From Nitrospirota bacterium (lineage in GTDB: Bacteria > Nitrospirota > Thermodesulfovibrionia > Thermodesulfovibrionales > JdFR-85): 28,414 nt of DNA. Below are positions 7,852-17,216 of this stretch, piece by piece; positions within the stretch are counted from its first letter, which is position 1; each line of letters opens with the position of its first letter. The DNA lies in contig JAADGU010000152.1 of assembly GCA_013152195.1 (NCBI GenBank), positions 1 through 28,414 on the forward strand. The letters run 5' to 3'. The translations under genes were made by a program, and so were the position numbers. The notes beneath the pieces are model-generated. The model did no database searches and was not told the origin of the DNA. It worked only from the letters and a program-made list of their open reading frames with translations.

Positions 7852-10704
7852 ATGGGAAAACTTGAAAAAAAGGTCCTTGGAGTTGTTATATCAGTTATTA
7901 TTCTGGGCGCTATCTTTGCTGTAACTATCGTTATCTATCTTCAGAAAAAAAACATCTATGAAACTGCCCAGGAAAAGATGTTTGAAACAGCAACGGTAAT
8001 CAGCACAAGCATTGAAAGGACCATGCTTGAAGGACGGGCTGAAATCACCAAGGCAATGGCAGGCGACCTCAAGGCACTTAAAGGCGTGGAGACCATCACT
8101 ATCCTGAATCATGAAGGCCGGGTGGCATTTGACAGAAACGCACCTGAAACAGAGAAAAAGCACGTCGAAAGGTTCAGGACAAATCTCTCCCCTTACGCGC
8201 TGATAGAAAACGGGTTAATGACCGTTTACAAGCCACTGATAAAAAGATCGGCCTGTCAGCAGTGCCACAAGCTTGACAGTCCCTTTATCGGTGTAGTCAA
8301 GGTCTCAATGACTCTTGAAAGTGAAAAGAAAAAGATTTCACAGATGGCAATAATTACTATCGTCTCTTCCCTGTTTGCTATCTCCGTACTCTCGCTTATC
8401 ATGTGGCTGCTCCTGAGAAAGATTGTGCTTAACCCGATAAAAAAGATAGAAAAGGCCGCACGGCATCTAGCGGATGGAGATCTGACATTCAATGTTGACA
8501 TAGATTCTACTGATGAAATCGGACAGGCAAGCACTGCACTTCAGGATGCCCTTCACTCCATATCTTCAATCCTTCAGAGGGTAAAGGACGTCACCAAAAG
8601 AATCTCCAAGGTCTCCTCAGAGGTTGAGGCCGAGTCAAGGGATATCCTTGAAGGCACCCAACTCGAAGCCGAGGCTATTTCGAACATCTCATCTTCCATA
8701 GAGGAACTGAATGCTGCAATTACCGAGATTGCAGCAAATACAGAAGAGCTTGCGGCATCTTCAGAGCAGACCACAGCTGCAGTTGAAGAGATGGCAGCCA
8801 GCACTTCCCAGATCGCCAATAACAGCAATGAACTCTTTGAATCAAGTGAATCCACATCAGCTTCCATTGAGGAACTCTCATCTTCCATAAAAGAGGTAGC
8901 ACTGAGCGCTGATGAACTCTTCAGATCTGCTGAAGACACCCTTTCAGCAATAGAAGAGATCACAGCATCTATCAGGGAAGTCGAAGGGAACACCAAGGAA
9001 TCTGCCAAATTGAGTGAACGGGTAATGAACGAGGCATCCACTTATGGGATGACTTCCATAGGGAAGACCATTGAGGGAATGGAACGAATAAAGACTTCTG
9101 TTGAAAAGACCGCCGAATACATAAAGAAACTGGGGGGAAGGTCAGAGGAGATAGGAAAGATACTTACTGTAATCGACGATGTTACAGACCAGACGAATCT
9201 CCTTGCACTGAATGCAGCTATTTTGGCAGCCCAGGCAGGAGAACACGGCAAGGGGTTTTCTGTTGTTGCCGATGAAATAAAAGACCTCGCTGAAAGGACA
9301 TCCTTCTCTACCCAGGAGATTTCATCACTGATACAGACAGTGCAGCAGGAGGTCAGGGATGCAGTGGATGCAATGAAGCATGGCCTTGAAGCGGTCAATG
9401 AGGGACTCGGGCTCTCAAAGGAGGCATCAGGGGCACTGAAAAAGATTGTGGAAAGTGCACAGCTTTCTTCCGAGATGTCTACGGCCATTGAACACTCAAC
9501 GTCTGAGCAGGCTGAAGCAGCGCGTTTTGTATCAAGGTCAATGGAAAATGTCCGCAATATGGCAAGTCAGATTGCAAAGGCCACATCCGAACAATCAAGG
9601 GGAATGAACCTTATAACAAATGCGGCCGAGAAGGTTAAGGATATAGCCGTGCAGGTGAAAACTGCTACTGAAGAACAGTCCCTGCAGAGCAAACAGATAA
9701 GAAAGAGCACTGATGTGGTTTCTGAAAAGAGTCAGCAGATAGCCAATGCCATAAATGAACAGAAAACAGAGTCTGAACAGATAAAGCGGTCTGTCGAAAA
9801 TATATCCGATCTTCCGGTGAAAAACAGGAACCTCTCATTCAAGGTCAATAATTCCCTGAGGTCTCTTGTTAAAGATTCCGAACTCATTGTGACGGAAATG
9901 GAAAGTTTCAGATTCTCTATATCAACAAGGACTAAAAAAACTCTCAGGCTCGGAGTAGTACCCCTTGAATCCCCCGCGGATATGTACAGAAAGTTCACAC
10001 CCCTCGCAGAATACCTGAGCAGGAAAACAGGAAAGAAGGTGGAACTAAAGGTGGGAGTGGATTTCAACAGTGCAATAGAGGATATAGGCAGCGGTGTAAC
10101 GCAGTTCTGCTATATGAGCCCATCAACATACATAAAGGCCAACCGCAATTATGGCGTAAGGGTAATTGCCAAGGCCCTGAGAGATGGCAAGCCCTTTCAT
10201 CACTCAGTCATTATTGCAAGGAGCGACAGCCCTGTATCAAGCATTGAAGGCCTGAGGAATTGCTCTTTTGCCTTTGGCGACCAGGAGTCTACCTCCTCCC
10301 ATATAGTTCCACGTTATATGCTCCTTGAAGCCGGCATAGATCTTGACGACCTCCTCTTCTATAACTATCTCGGCCATCACGATGATGTAGCAAAGGCAGT
10401 GCTTTCAGGAGGGTATGACGCTGGAGGAGTTATGGAATCAACTGCAGATAAATACAGGGAGCAGGGATTGAAATTCATAAAATTCTCTGAAGAAATACCC
10501 GAGTTCAATATATGCATTACCAGGGAGATGACCGAGGAAGGTGCTGAAGAGATAAAATCCGCTATTCTAGCTCTGAAGGATACCGGGACTGAAGGGATAT
10601 CGGTATTGAAATCCATCGATGAACACTATACAGGTTTTGTTGAGGCACATGATGATGACTATGCCTGGATAAGGGATATCATGTCGAAACTGAAAATGAT
10701 ATGA
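7852..10704 (+). CDS. chemoreceptor with periplasmic c-heme sensor and C-terminal PhnD-like domain
   Basis: The 950-residue receptor has TM1 at about 7-30, a periplasmic domain (about 33-162) with a CxxCH heme-attachment motif at 135-139, TM2 at about 163-188, HAMP at about 189-242, and a long methyl-accepting coiled coil (about 250-650). Its hairpin tip reads QTNLLALNAAILAAQAGEHG. From about 696 the chain continues as a PhnD-like substrate-binding domain: LRLGVVPLESPADMYRKF, FCYMSPSTY, DGKPFHHSVII, and FGDQESTSSHIVPRYMLLEAG. With two membrane segments, this last domain should lie in the cytoplasm, whereas PhnD proteins are normally periplasmic. c-heme sensor domains are known in Geobacter receptors. 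An AAAGGAGAAGAG ribosome site precedes the ATG. Ligands are unknown; phosphonate, phosphate or phosphite are family-based guesses for the C-terminal domain. Confidence 0.9.
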   Translation: MGKLEKKVLGVVISVIILGAIFAVTIVIYLQKKNIYETAQEKMFETATVISTSIERTMLEGRAEITKAMAGDLKALKGVETITILNHEGRVAFDRNAPETEKKHVERFRTNLSPYALIENGLMTVYKPLIKRSACQQCHKLDSPFIGVVKVSMTLESEKKKISQMAIITIVSSLFAISVLSLIMWLLLRKIVLNPIKKIEKAARHLADGDLTFNVDIDSTDEIGQASTALQDALHSISSILQRVKDVTKRISKVSSEVEAESRDILEGTQLEAEAISNISSSIEELNAAITEIAANTEELAASSEQTTAAVEEMAASTSQIANNSNELFESSESTSASIEELSSSIKEVALSADELFRSAEDTLSAIEEITASIREVEGNTKESAKLSERVMNEASTYGMTSIGKTIEGMERIKTSVEKTAEYIKKLGGRSEEIGKILTVIDDVTDQTNLLALNAAILAAQAGEHGKGFSVVADEIKDLAERTSFSTQEISSLIQTVQQEVRDAVDAMKHGLEAVNEGLGLSKEASGALKKIVESAQLSSEMSTAIEHSTSEQAEAARFVSRSMENVRNMASQIAKATSEQSRGMNLITNAAEKVKDIAVQVKTATEEQSLQSKQIRKSTDVVSEKSQQIANAINEQKTESEQIKRSVENISDLPVKNRNLSFKVNNSLRSLVKDSELIVTEMESFRFSISTRTKKTLRLGVVPLESPADMYRKFTPLAEYLSRKTGKKVELKVGVDFNSAIEDIGSGVTQFCYMSPSTYIKANRNYGVRVIAKALRDGKPFHHSVIIARSDSPVSSIEGLRNCSFAFGDQESTSSHIVPRYMLLEAGIDLDDLLFYNYLGHHDDVAKAVLSGGYDAGGVMESTADKYREQGLKFIKFSEEIPEFNICITREMTEEGAEEIKSAILALKDTGTEGISVLKSIDEHYTGFVEAHDDDYAWIRDIMSKLKMI

Positions 10705-10770
10705 GATACCGTTTAGACAGAGATTCTTTCACGGTCTGCAAGCCATGAATTCAATCAGGAAGGAATACAG

Positions 10771-12759
10771 ATGAAGATAAAAAAGAAATTATCCACAACT
10801 TTCATACTCAGGGTCCTTGTACTACTCCTTATTGGACAGTCCTTCATATGGTTCTGGTCTTTTTCCAGGCATAATATCACGATCGAGGAAGGGTTAAGAA
10901 AAAGGATATTCATGATATCAACACTGATTGAAAAGGCTGCCGCCGCCGTTAACACAAGTCAGGATTACAGATATCTCGAACAGATAACAGACGGAGCTGT
11001 CAGGGATGAAAATATTGTCTCCATAGAGGTAACAAAGAACAGTAAACTCCTGCTCATGAAATCTCTGGCACCGGAAGATGGGGTATCACAAAGCATAGAG
11101 ACACCCATAATGGAAGGGGATAAAAAGATCGGAACAGTAACAATAAGGTACAAAGAGGTAAAACCTGATACAGCTTTCATCCTTACCAATCTGATACTTC
11201 AGGCCATAGTCTTTCTTGTCCTGACCTTTCTTATCTATATCTTTTTTCAAAGGCATATCGGAAAACAGATAGAGAGTTTAAGCGCAAACATAGAAAAAGT
11301 CACACTTGGTGACCTCACACAGAAGATAGAGATTGCAGAAGACAACGAGATTGGAATAATAGCAAAGGGACTTGACTTCCTCATCGAACGGCTCCTGATC
11401 ACGGTAAGGAAACTGAAAAGTATCTCAGGCAACGTCTCTGCAGCAATAAGCCAGTTAAACCTTACATTCAGGAATGTGATAAACGGCATAAGCAATAGAC
11501 AGAGATTCCTGGAAGAGATCTCGATGGCTGTAAGAAAAGCCTCCGGGTCCCAGGAACAGACTATAGCTAATACGGAAAAGCTCCGCTCTTTGTCAAATGA
11601 CAATGTCTCTGCGCTCCTTGAGATGAGGGCCGCGTCAGAGGAGATAGCCTCAAATATAGGTAATCTCAATAGAAATATCAGCAATTCATACTCCACAGTG
11701 GCAGGGCTGACACAATCGGCCAGGGAAGTGGCATCCATGGCTGATAATGCTACTTCTGCCGTACACAAGGCGTCAACATCCATTGAGGAGATCAATGCCT
11801 CTGTCAAGGAAGTGGAAAAGACCATCAAGGAATCCGCTGACCTGAGCAACCGGACAACAAATATTATTGCAGAAAAGGGTATGTTGTCCGTTGTGGATGC
11901 AATTGACGGTATGGAAAGAATTGAGAACTCTGTCAACTCCCTTACAGAGTCAATTGAACGACTTGGAAGGAGGTCCCGGGATATTGAAAAGATACTGTCG
12001 GTTATCAAGGATGTTACTGAACAGACAGGCATGCTCAGCCTGAATGCACAGATACTTGCTGTTCAGGCCGGGGAACACGGAAGGAGTTTCTCCATAGTTG
12101 CTGATGAGATGAGGAACCTCTCGGAAAAAACCGCGGCATCCACGCTGGAGATTGCAACCATTGTCTCAACCCTGCAGAAGGAGATCAGAGAGGCCATGGA
12201 CAGCACGATGGAGACCGTCAGGATGGTTGAAGAGGGAAATCATGTAGTCCTTAAGACCGGAGATGCCCTGAGAGAAATACTTCATGCCTCACAAAAATCC
12301 ACGCAAATGGCAGCAAGCATTGAGCATGCGGCCGCGCAGCAGGCAAAAGGGCTTGAACTTATCGTCAATGCCATTGAACATATCAAGAATATGATCCTCG
12401 ATGTAGACAGGACAACAGAGCAGCAGGAAAGGGGCACGTCATCTCTCCTTGAAAGTATAAGCTTAATCAAGGAGTCAATGGAGGCTGCCAGAAATGCCAC
12501 GAATGCACAGGCTGAGACTACGGGATTTATTACCGATAACATCGAACTGGCAAATGAGAAGACCGCTGAGATAGCAAGGGCCTCGGCTGAACAGCAGAAG
12601 GTCAACAGGAGAATCATAGAGGCAATGGAAGAGGTCATGGTGATTGGGAAGGAAACAACAAGGAATGTTAAAGAGGTCTCTCTCTTCATTACCTCCCTGC
12701 ATAACGAGGTTGAGGTATTGAGAAAAGAGGTTGAAGTCTTCAGGACCAATACGCAATGA
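10771..12759 (+). CDS. methyl-accepting chemotaxis protein (second receptor)
   Basis: The 662-residue receptor has TM1 at about 10-30, a small periplasmic domain (about 31-134; no Cys, no heme motif), TM2 at about 136-160, HAMP at about 161-213, and the signalling coiled coil to the C-terminus. The tip is diverged: QTGMLSLNAQILAVQAGEHGRSF (418-440), with Gly420 where most receptors have Asn. The signalling region resembles that of the preceding receptor, suggesting an old tandem duplication. It lacks the PhnD-like tail. There is no CheR-tethering pentapeptide at the end. It follows the first receptor by 66 nt and overlaps the next cheW by 4 nt (ATGA). The ligand is unknown. Confidence 0.92.
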   Translation: MKIKKKLSTTFILRVLVLLLIGQSFIWFWSFSRHNITIEEGLRKRIFMISTLIEKAAAAVNTSQDYRYLEQITDGAVRDENIVSIEVTKNSKLLLMKSLAPEDGVSQSIETPIMEGDKKIGTVTIRYKEVKPDTAFILTNLILQAIVFLVLTFLIYIFFQRHIGKQIESLSANIEKVTLGDLTQKIEIAEDNEIGIIAKGLDFLIERLLITVRKLKSISGNVSAAISQLNLTFRNVINGISNRQRFLEEISMAVRKASGSQEQTIANTEKLRSLSNDNVSALLEMRAASEEIASNIGNLNRNISNSYSTVAGLTQSAREVASMADNATSAVHKASTSIEEINASVKEVEKTIKESADLSNRTTNIIAEKGMLSVVDAIDGMERIENSVNSLTESIERLGRRSRDIEKILSVIKDVTEQTGMLSLNAQILAVQAGEHGRSFSIVADEMRNLSEKTAASTLEIATIVSTLQKEIREAMDSTMETVRMVEEGNHVVLKTGDALREILHASQKSTQMAASIEHAAAQQAKGLELIVNAIEHIKNMILDVDRTTEQQERGTSSLLESISLIKESMEAARNATNAQAETTGFITDNIELANEKTAEIARASAEQQKVNRRIIEAMEEVMVIGKETTRNVKEVSLFITSLHNEVEVLRKEVEVFRTNTQ

Positions 12760-13298
12760 GATACACTATCTTTGATATTGCCGACGAGAACTTCGGCATA
12801 GACATTCAGTTGGTTGTTGAGATACTCAAATCCCGGGAAATGCACAAGATACCGGATCTTCCGGATTTCGTCTCCGGAGTAATAAATGTAAGGGGAGAGA
12901 TTATCCCGGTCGTTGACATGAGGATAAGGTTTGGCATAACAGAGAAGGCAGGCAAACAGCGAATTCTCCTTATCAGGCTTGAAGAGGACAAGATTGGTCT
13001 GCTTGTGGATAACGTAATGGATATAGTGAAGATATCTGAAGAAAAGATATCGAAGCCTCCCAATCTGTTTAAAGGGTTCCGGGCAGAGTTCATAAAAGGA
13101 CTGGGTCAGGAAGATACCTATGTTGGGGCAAAAACTTCCAGGAGCAACAAGGTGATAATAATTCTCGATATTGAACGCATACTCACAAGCGAGGAGAAAA
13201 TCAGGTTAAAGAGCTCCAGGGAAAAACTAAAAAATGAAGAGGTGAGCCCTCACAGGAGGGAAAGTGTTAAGAGAAGTATCAAAACAGACAAAAAATAA
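12756..13298 (+). CDS. cheW: CheW coupling protein (second copy)
   Basis: The 180-residue CheW starts directly with the domain (YTIFDIADENFGIDIQLVVEIL). It continues with PDFVSGVINVRGEIIPVVDMRIRFG and GLLVDNVMDIVKI, then a basic, probably disordered tail. It joins receptors to CheA. Unlike the first copy it is uninterrupted and has no N-terminal extension. The start is coupled to the upstream receptor stop. The next gene begins 35 nt inside its 3' end. Confidence 0.94.
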   Translation: MRYTIFDIADENFGIDIQLVVEILKSREMHKIPDLPDFVSGVINVRGEIIPVVDMRIRFGITEKAGKQRILLIRLEEDKIGLLVDNVMDIVKISEEKISKPPNLFKGFRAEFIKGLGQEDTYVGAKTSRSNKVIIILDIERILTSEEKIRLKSSREKLKNEEVSPHRRESVKRSIKTDKK

Positions 13299-15237
13299 AG
13301 AGATAGAATCAAGGCGGCAGAAGATTTTAGCCATGAAGAACAGACCCGATGCCCTGAACTACATCCTTGATTCCTTTAAGAATGAAAGCTGGAGAATAAG
13401 GAAAACTGCTCTCAATGTCCTGCTTGAGGGGTTCAACCCCGACAGTTATATAAAAGACCTCATTGGTTTCCTATATATAGAAGATAATGCAGGGGCACGC
13501 AATACTGCAATAGAGGCCCTTATAATGCTCGGCAAAAAAGCTGTTCCTCACCTTATAGAGGCCTTTGAGTCTGAAAATCATGACGTGAGAAAATTCATCA
13601 TAGATGTCCTGGGATTTATCGGTGGACAGGAGGTCCTGCCCCTGCTGCTCAGGGCAATAAAGGATGAGGATGTCAATGTAAGGGCATCAGCCGTCGAATG
13701 CCTTGGAAGGCTCAGGGAAGCCTCTGTTACAGACTCCCTTATTGAAATTATAGAGACAGGAGAGGTCTGGACGGCTTACCCGGCAGTGGATGCCCTTGGG
13801 CAGATAGGGGACAGAACGGTAATCCCCTATCTGTTGAAGATCCTCAAAAACAGCCTTTTTACAGAACCTGCACTTAAGGCACTCTCGGAGTTCCCGGAAC
13901 CCGAAACACTGAAGGAAATTATTCCCTTTCTCCGTGATCAAAAACGCTCTATTGTGGAAGAAACACTGAGGACCATTGAGAAATTCTACCAGGCCGGGGC
14001 ATCTGAGAAGCTCATATCCGAACAACTTCACAATATCCTTGGTGATGAGGCCTTTGAGATACTTGTAAGACATATCAGCCACAAAAACAGGGACGTCAAA
14101 GGCCCGGCAATCGTCCTTCTCGGTCTTCTGTGTGACCATCGTGCAATAAAACCACTACTCGAGCTTTCCGAAGACGAGTTTTTCAGAGATGCAGTCAGAC
14201 GTTCACTGATTTTTATCGGCAAGGGAGATCCGGATCACCTTACTCGCCTGGTAAAAACTGAAATCCCTGAAAGAAGAAGATTAATAGTTGAGGTTATCTC
14301 CGAACTTCAAAACCCTTCGTTTTACGATACACTCATACAGCTCCTGATGGATCAGGACGGTCATGTGATTGCTTACGCTGCAAAGGGGTTGGGCCGGATA
14401 GGAGACCGGAGGGCTGCAGAAGAAATATTTCCTTTCCTGACACACCCCTATCCGGATATACAGGAGGCTGCAGTTGCTGCACTGACCGAACTGAGAAAGT
14501 TCATTTCCGTTTCAGAACTGCTCGATAAACTAAAATCCCCAAACGTGCTTTTAAGGAAAAACACAGCCCTGATTCTTGGTAATATCCATGCCGTGGAGTC
14601 AATTGAAGCACTCGGGTTTGCTGTGAAGGACGAATCTGAAGAAGTGAGGATGGCTGCTGTGAAGGCCATCTCCATGATAGGAACTGAACATGCAAAGAGA
14701 TACCTCCGTACGGCATTAACTGACGAGTCATCAGAGATACGCGCTGTTGCAACGGAAAATCTCTCTTTACCCGGAGATCTGGATGACCTGAACTCCATCA
14801 TCATCATGACCAGGGACCCTGACGGATGCGTCAGGGCAGCGGCAGCCCGCGCGCTCTCCCGATATAAAGATGAATTATCCCTGAAAACGCTGCTCGGATT
14901 ATTAGAAGACAGCAACGGGTTTGTTGTAACACAGGCTATTGAGTCAATCTCCCGCTTCAATGACAGAAAAGAGGCCAGGGATTCCCTGATAAAATTATTC
15001 CTTTCAAATGATAGTGAGATTCGAAGGACGGCAATCCTGTCAATGTCATCATTTCCTGACGTGGAAGAGGAGGTTCAACCTCATCTCTTCAGCAAGGACT
15101 GGGCAACAAGACTTGCTGCTGTCCAGGTATTATCAAAAACAGGCACTCAGAAATCAAGAGTCTGCCTTGAAGGAATGTATGATATTGAAGATGATCCTAC
15201 CGTCAGAAAGGCAATCGAGGTGGCCCTGGGTGTTTGA
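13264..15237 (+). CDS. large HEAT-repeat protein of the chemosensory cluster
   Basis: The 657-residue protein is built almost entirely of HEAT / PBS-lyase-type repeats of about 30 residues. Examples are VRKFIIDVLGFIGGQEVLPL, VRASAVECLGRLREASV, IAYAAKGLGRIGDRRAAEEI and VRMAAVKAISMIG; roughly 15 or more are visible. There is no signal peptide, membrane segment or catalytic motif, so it is likely a cytoplasmic alpha-solenoid scaffold. GTG at 13264 is preceded by AGGAGGG with short spacing. It overlaps cheW by 35 nt and cheR by 8 nt. Its position between array components and adaptation enzymes suggests it binds one of them, but the partner is unknown. Confidence 0.88.
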   Translation: MLREVSKQTKNKEIESRRQKILAMKNRPDALNYILDSFKNESWRIRKTALNVLLEGFNPDSYIKDLIGFLYIEDNAGARNTAIEALIMLGKKAVPHLIEAFESENHDVRKFIIDVLGFIGGQEVLPLLLRAIKDEDVNVRASAVECLGRLREASVTDSLIEIIETGEVWTAYPAVDALGQIGDRTVIPYLLKILKNSLFTEPALKALSEFPEPETLKEIIPFLRDQKRSIVEETLRTIEKFYQAGASEKLISEQLHNILGDEAFEILVRHISHKNRDVKGPAIVLLGLLCDHRAIKPLLELSEDEFFRDAVRRSLIFIGKGDPDHLTRLVKTEIPERRRLIVEVISELQNPSFYDTLIQLLMDQDGHVIAYAAKGLGRIGDRRAAEEIFPFLTHPYPDIQEAAVAALTELRKFISVSELLDKLKSPNVLLRKNTALILGNIHAVESIEALGFAVKDESEEVRMAAVKAISMIGTEHAKRYLRTALTDESSEIRAVATENLSLPGDLDDLNSIIIMTRDPDGCVRAAAARALSRYKDELSLKTLLGLLEDSNGFVVTQAIESISRFNDRKEARDSLIKLFLSNDSEIRRTAILSMSSFPDVEEEVQPHLFSKDWATRLAAVQVLSKTGTQKSRVCLEGMYDIEDDPTVRKAIEVALGV

Positions 15238-16114
15238 AAAAACTGAGGTATTTGTCCTCTCTGACGATGTTTTCAGACTCCTAAGAGATCTCATACGGGA
15301 TTATTCCGGAATGTATTTTGACGACAATGCCAGGTATCTGCTTGAGAAACGCCTTACAGCCAGGCTCGGAATAAACAATATAAACAATTACAGGGACTAC
15401 TACAGGTATCTTCTCTACGATAAAAAACGTGAAGATGAACTTGCAGCTATAATGGACGTACTCACAGTAAATGAAACATACTTCTTCAGAGAAAAAAACC
15501 AGCTTCTCTCTTTCAGCGAGGAGCTGTTACCGGAATTAAGACAAAGGAACAGAAACAGCAGGAAGATAAAAATCTGGTCAGCAGGATGTTCCACAGGGGA
15601 AGAGCCGTATACAATAGGCATGCTGATACTTGAGAGTAATCTTTTTAACGGCTGGGATATTGAAATACTTGGCAGTGATATCAACAGAAGGGTGCTCCAG
15701 GCCGCAAGAAAAGGGATTTACAGACAGAACTCTTTCAGGTCCATCGAGAGGTATTATGTTAATAAATATTTTGACCCCCTGCCCGGAGGCTCCTTTAAAA
15801 TACTCGACAAAGTAAAAAAACTCCTGAATTTTGGGTATCTTAATCTGCTCGACGCGGTAAAGATGGGGTTTTTAGGCAGGATAGACATGATCTTCTGCAG
15901 GAATGCACTGATATATTTTGATATGCCGTCAAGGAAAAAGGTGGTAGAGGGATTTTATAGTGTATTGCCCGAGGGTGGTTACCTGCTCCTGGGACATGCA
16001 GAGTCCCTGATAAACATGTCAACCGCTTTTGCACTGAAACATCTCAAACATGACCTCGTGTACCAGAAACCTGAATATTCATCGCAAAGGATGACCTCAT
16101 GCCGAAAAAGATAA
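15230..16114 (+). CDS. cheR: chemotaxis protein methyltransferase CheR
   Basis: CheR transfers methyl groups from S-adenosylmethionine to receptor glutamates. The domain runs from VFVLSDDVFRLLRDLI through the SAM-binding motif WSAGCSTGEEPYT, then LGSDINRRVL, and FCRNALIYFD near the C-terminus. The open frame extends upstream to 15008, but that part overlaps the HEAT gene and does not resemble CheR. GTG at 15230, with GAGGTGG at 15217-15223 before it, gives 294 residues, a normal family length. It overlaps the HEAT-gene stop by 8 nt and cheB by 16 nt. Confidence 0.93.
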   Translation: MFEKTEVFVLSDDVFRLLRDLIRDYSGMYFDDNARYLLEKRLTARLGINNINNYRDYYRYLLYDKKREDELAAIMDVLTVNETYFFREKNQLLSFSEELLPELRQRNRNSRKIKIWSAGCSTGEEPYTIGMLILESNLFNGWDIEILGSDINRRVLQAARKGIYRQNSFRSIERYYVNKYFDPLPGGSFKILDKVKKLLNFGYLNLLDAVKMGFLGRIDMIFCRNALIYFDMPSRKKVVEGFYSVLPEGGYLLLGHAESLINMSTAFALKHLKHDLVYQKPEYSSQRMTSCRKR

Positions 16115-17157
16115 AAGTTCTGGTTGTTGATGATTCCGCCTTCAGCAGGCAGACAATCAGAAACATGCTGCTGAAGGCCCCGATGGTTGATGTTATCGGA
16201 ATTGCTGTAGATGGAATAGACGCCATAGGAAAAACACTCCGTTACAGGCCGGATATAATCACCCTGGATCTTGAAATGCCGGAAATGGACGGGTTCAGTT
16301 TCCTGAGATGGCTTATGAGAGAACGCCCCACACCTGTAATAATGGTAAGTTCCCACTCAGACAGTAAAACTGTTTTTAAGGCACTGGACCTGGGGGCCGT
16401 GGATTTTATTGCAAAACCAACCAGAAGGGCATCGTTTGAGCTTCAAAACATTGAAAACGACCTGTTGGCAAAAGTAAGAAACATAGATGCCTCATCTCTG
16501 AGCAGGCTAAACAGAAACCTCAAATCCATACCTGCGAAAAGACCATTGAAAAATGTCCCTGCTTTTTCCTGTAAAATTCCGGACAGGATTGTTGCCATCG
16601 GGGCCTCGACCGGAGGTCCCCAGGCACTTCAGTTAATCCTTACGGGAATGCCGGGAAACTTCCCGGCCCCGATAGTTATAAGCCAGCACATGCCCGGAGG
16701 GTTCACTGGTTCATTCGCTGAAAGGCTGGACAGGCTTTCAGCTATAAGGGTTAAAGAGGCAGAGAACGATGAACCACTCGAGCCCGGAAAGGCCCTGATA
16801 TGCCCGGGTGGATACCACCTTATGCTGAAGGCCAGGAGTGAAAGGATTTACACAAGATTAAAAAATGCTGAAGACAGTGATAAATATGTGCCGTCCATTA
16901 ACCTGATGATGCAGTCTGTTGCAGAAATATTCAAAGACATGACTCTGGGCGTTGTGCTCACCGGCATGGGGAATGATGGAACCATGGGGATGGTGGAAAT
17001 TTTCAGGCGGGGTGGTTATACTATTACCGAGTCTGAAGAGACAGCCGTTGTATTCGGTATGCCTCAGGAGGTTATAAAGGCAGGCGCTGCAGGAAAAGTG
17101 CTGCCCCTCAGGGAGGTTTCGTCAGAACTCATAAAGGTTGTCATGAACGGAAGATAA
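16099..17157 (+). CDS. cheB: chemotaxis methylesterase/deamidase CheB
   Basis: The 352-residue protein has a receiver domain (D11/D12, phospho-acceptor D57 in LDLEMPEMDG, K in AKPT), a linker, and the methylesterase domain. Its catalytic triad is visible: Ser170 in IGASTGGP, His197 in SQHMPGGF and Asp293 in TGMGNDGT. CheB removes receptor methyl groups when phosphorylated by CheA, opposing CheR. Its presence with CheR means this cluster has methylation-based adaptation. The start lies within the end of cheR. Confidence 0.96.
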   Translation: MPKKIKVLVVDDSAFSRQTIRNMLLKAPMVDVIGIAVDGIDAIGKTLRYRPDIITLDLEMPEMDGFSFLRWLMRERPTPVIMVSSHSDSKTVFKALDLGAVDFIAKPTRRASFELQNIENDLLAKVRNIDASSLSRLNRNLKSIPAKRPLKNVPAFSCKIPDRIVAIGASTGGPQALQLILTGMPGNFPAPIVISQHMPGGFTGSFAERLDRLSAIRVKEAENDEPLEPGKALICPGGYHLMLKARSERIYTRLKNAEDSDKYVPSINLMMQSVAEIFKDMTLGVVLTGMGNDGTMGMVEIFRRGGYTITESEETAVVFGMPQEVIKAGAAGKVLPLREVSSELIKVVMNGR

Positions 17158-17216
17158 AATTCCCCCTCCAGGCATAAAAAGCTGTTTTTCTTCAGTTGAA
17201 AGGAAAATAAATTAAT

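Noticed and set aside
8574..9557. Long Ser/Ala-rich open frames antisense to the receptor genes (also 11247-12032 and 12282-12845)
   Set aside because: They are shadows of the repetitive heptad codons of the receptor coiled coils; no start signals or family resemblance.
15008..15229. N-terminal extension of CheR from the ATG at 15008
   Set aside because: It lies wholly inside the HEAT gene in another frame, does not resemble CheR, and GTG 15230 has a better ribosome site and gives the normal length.
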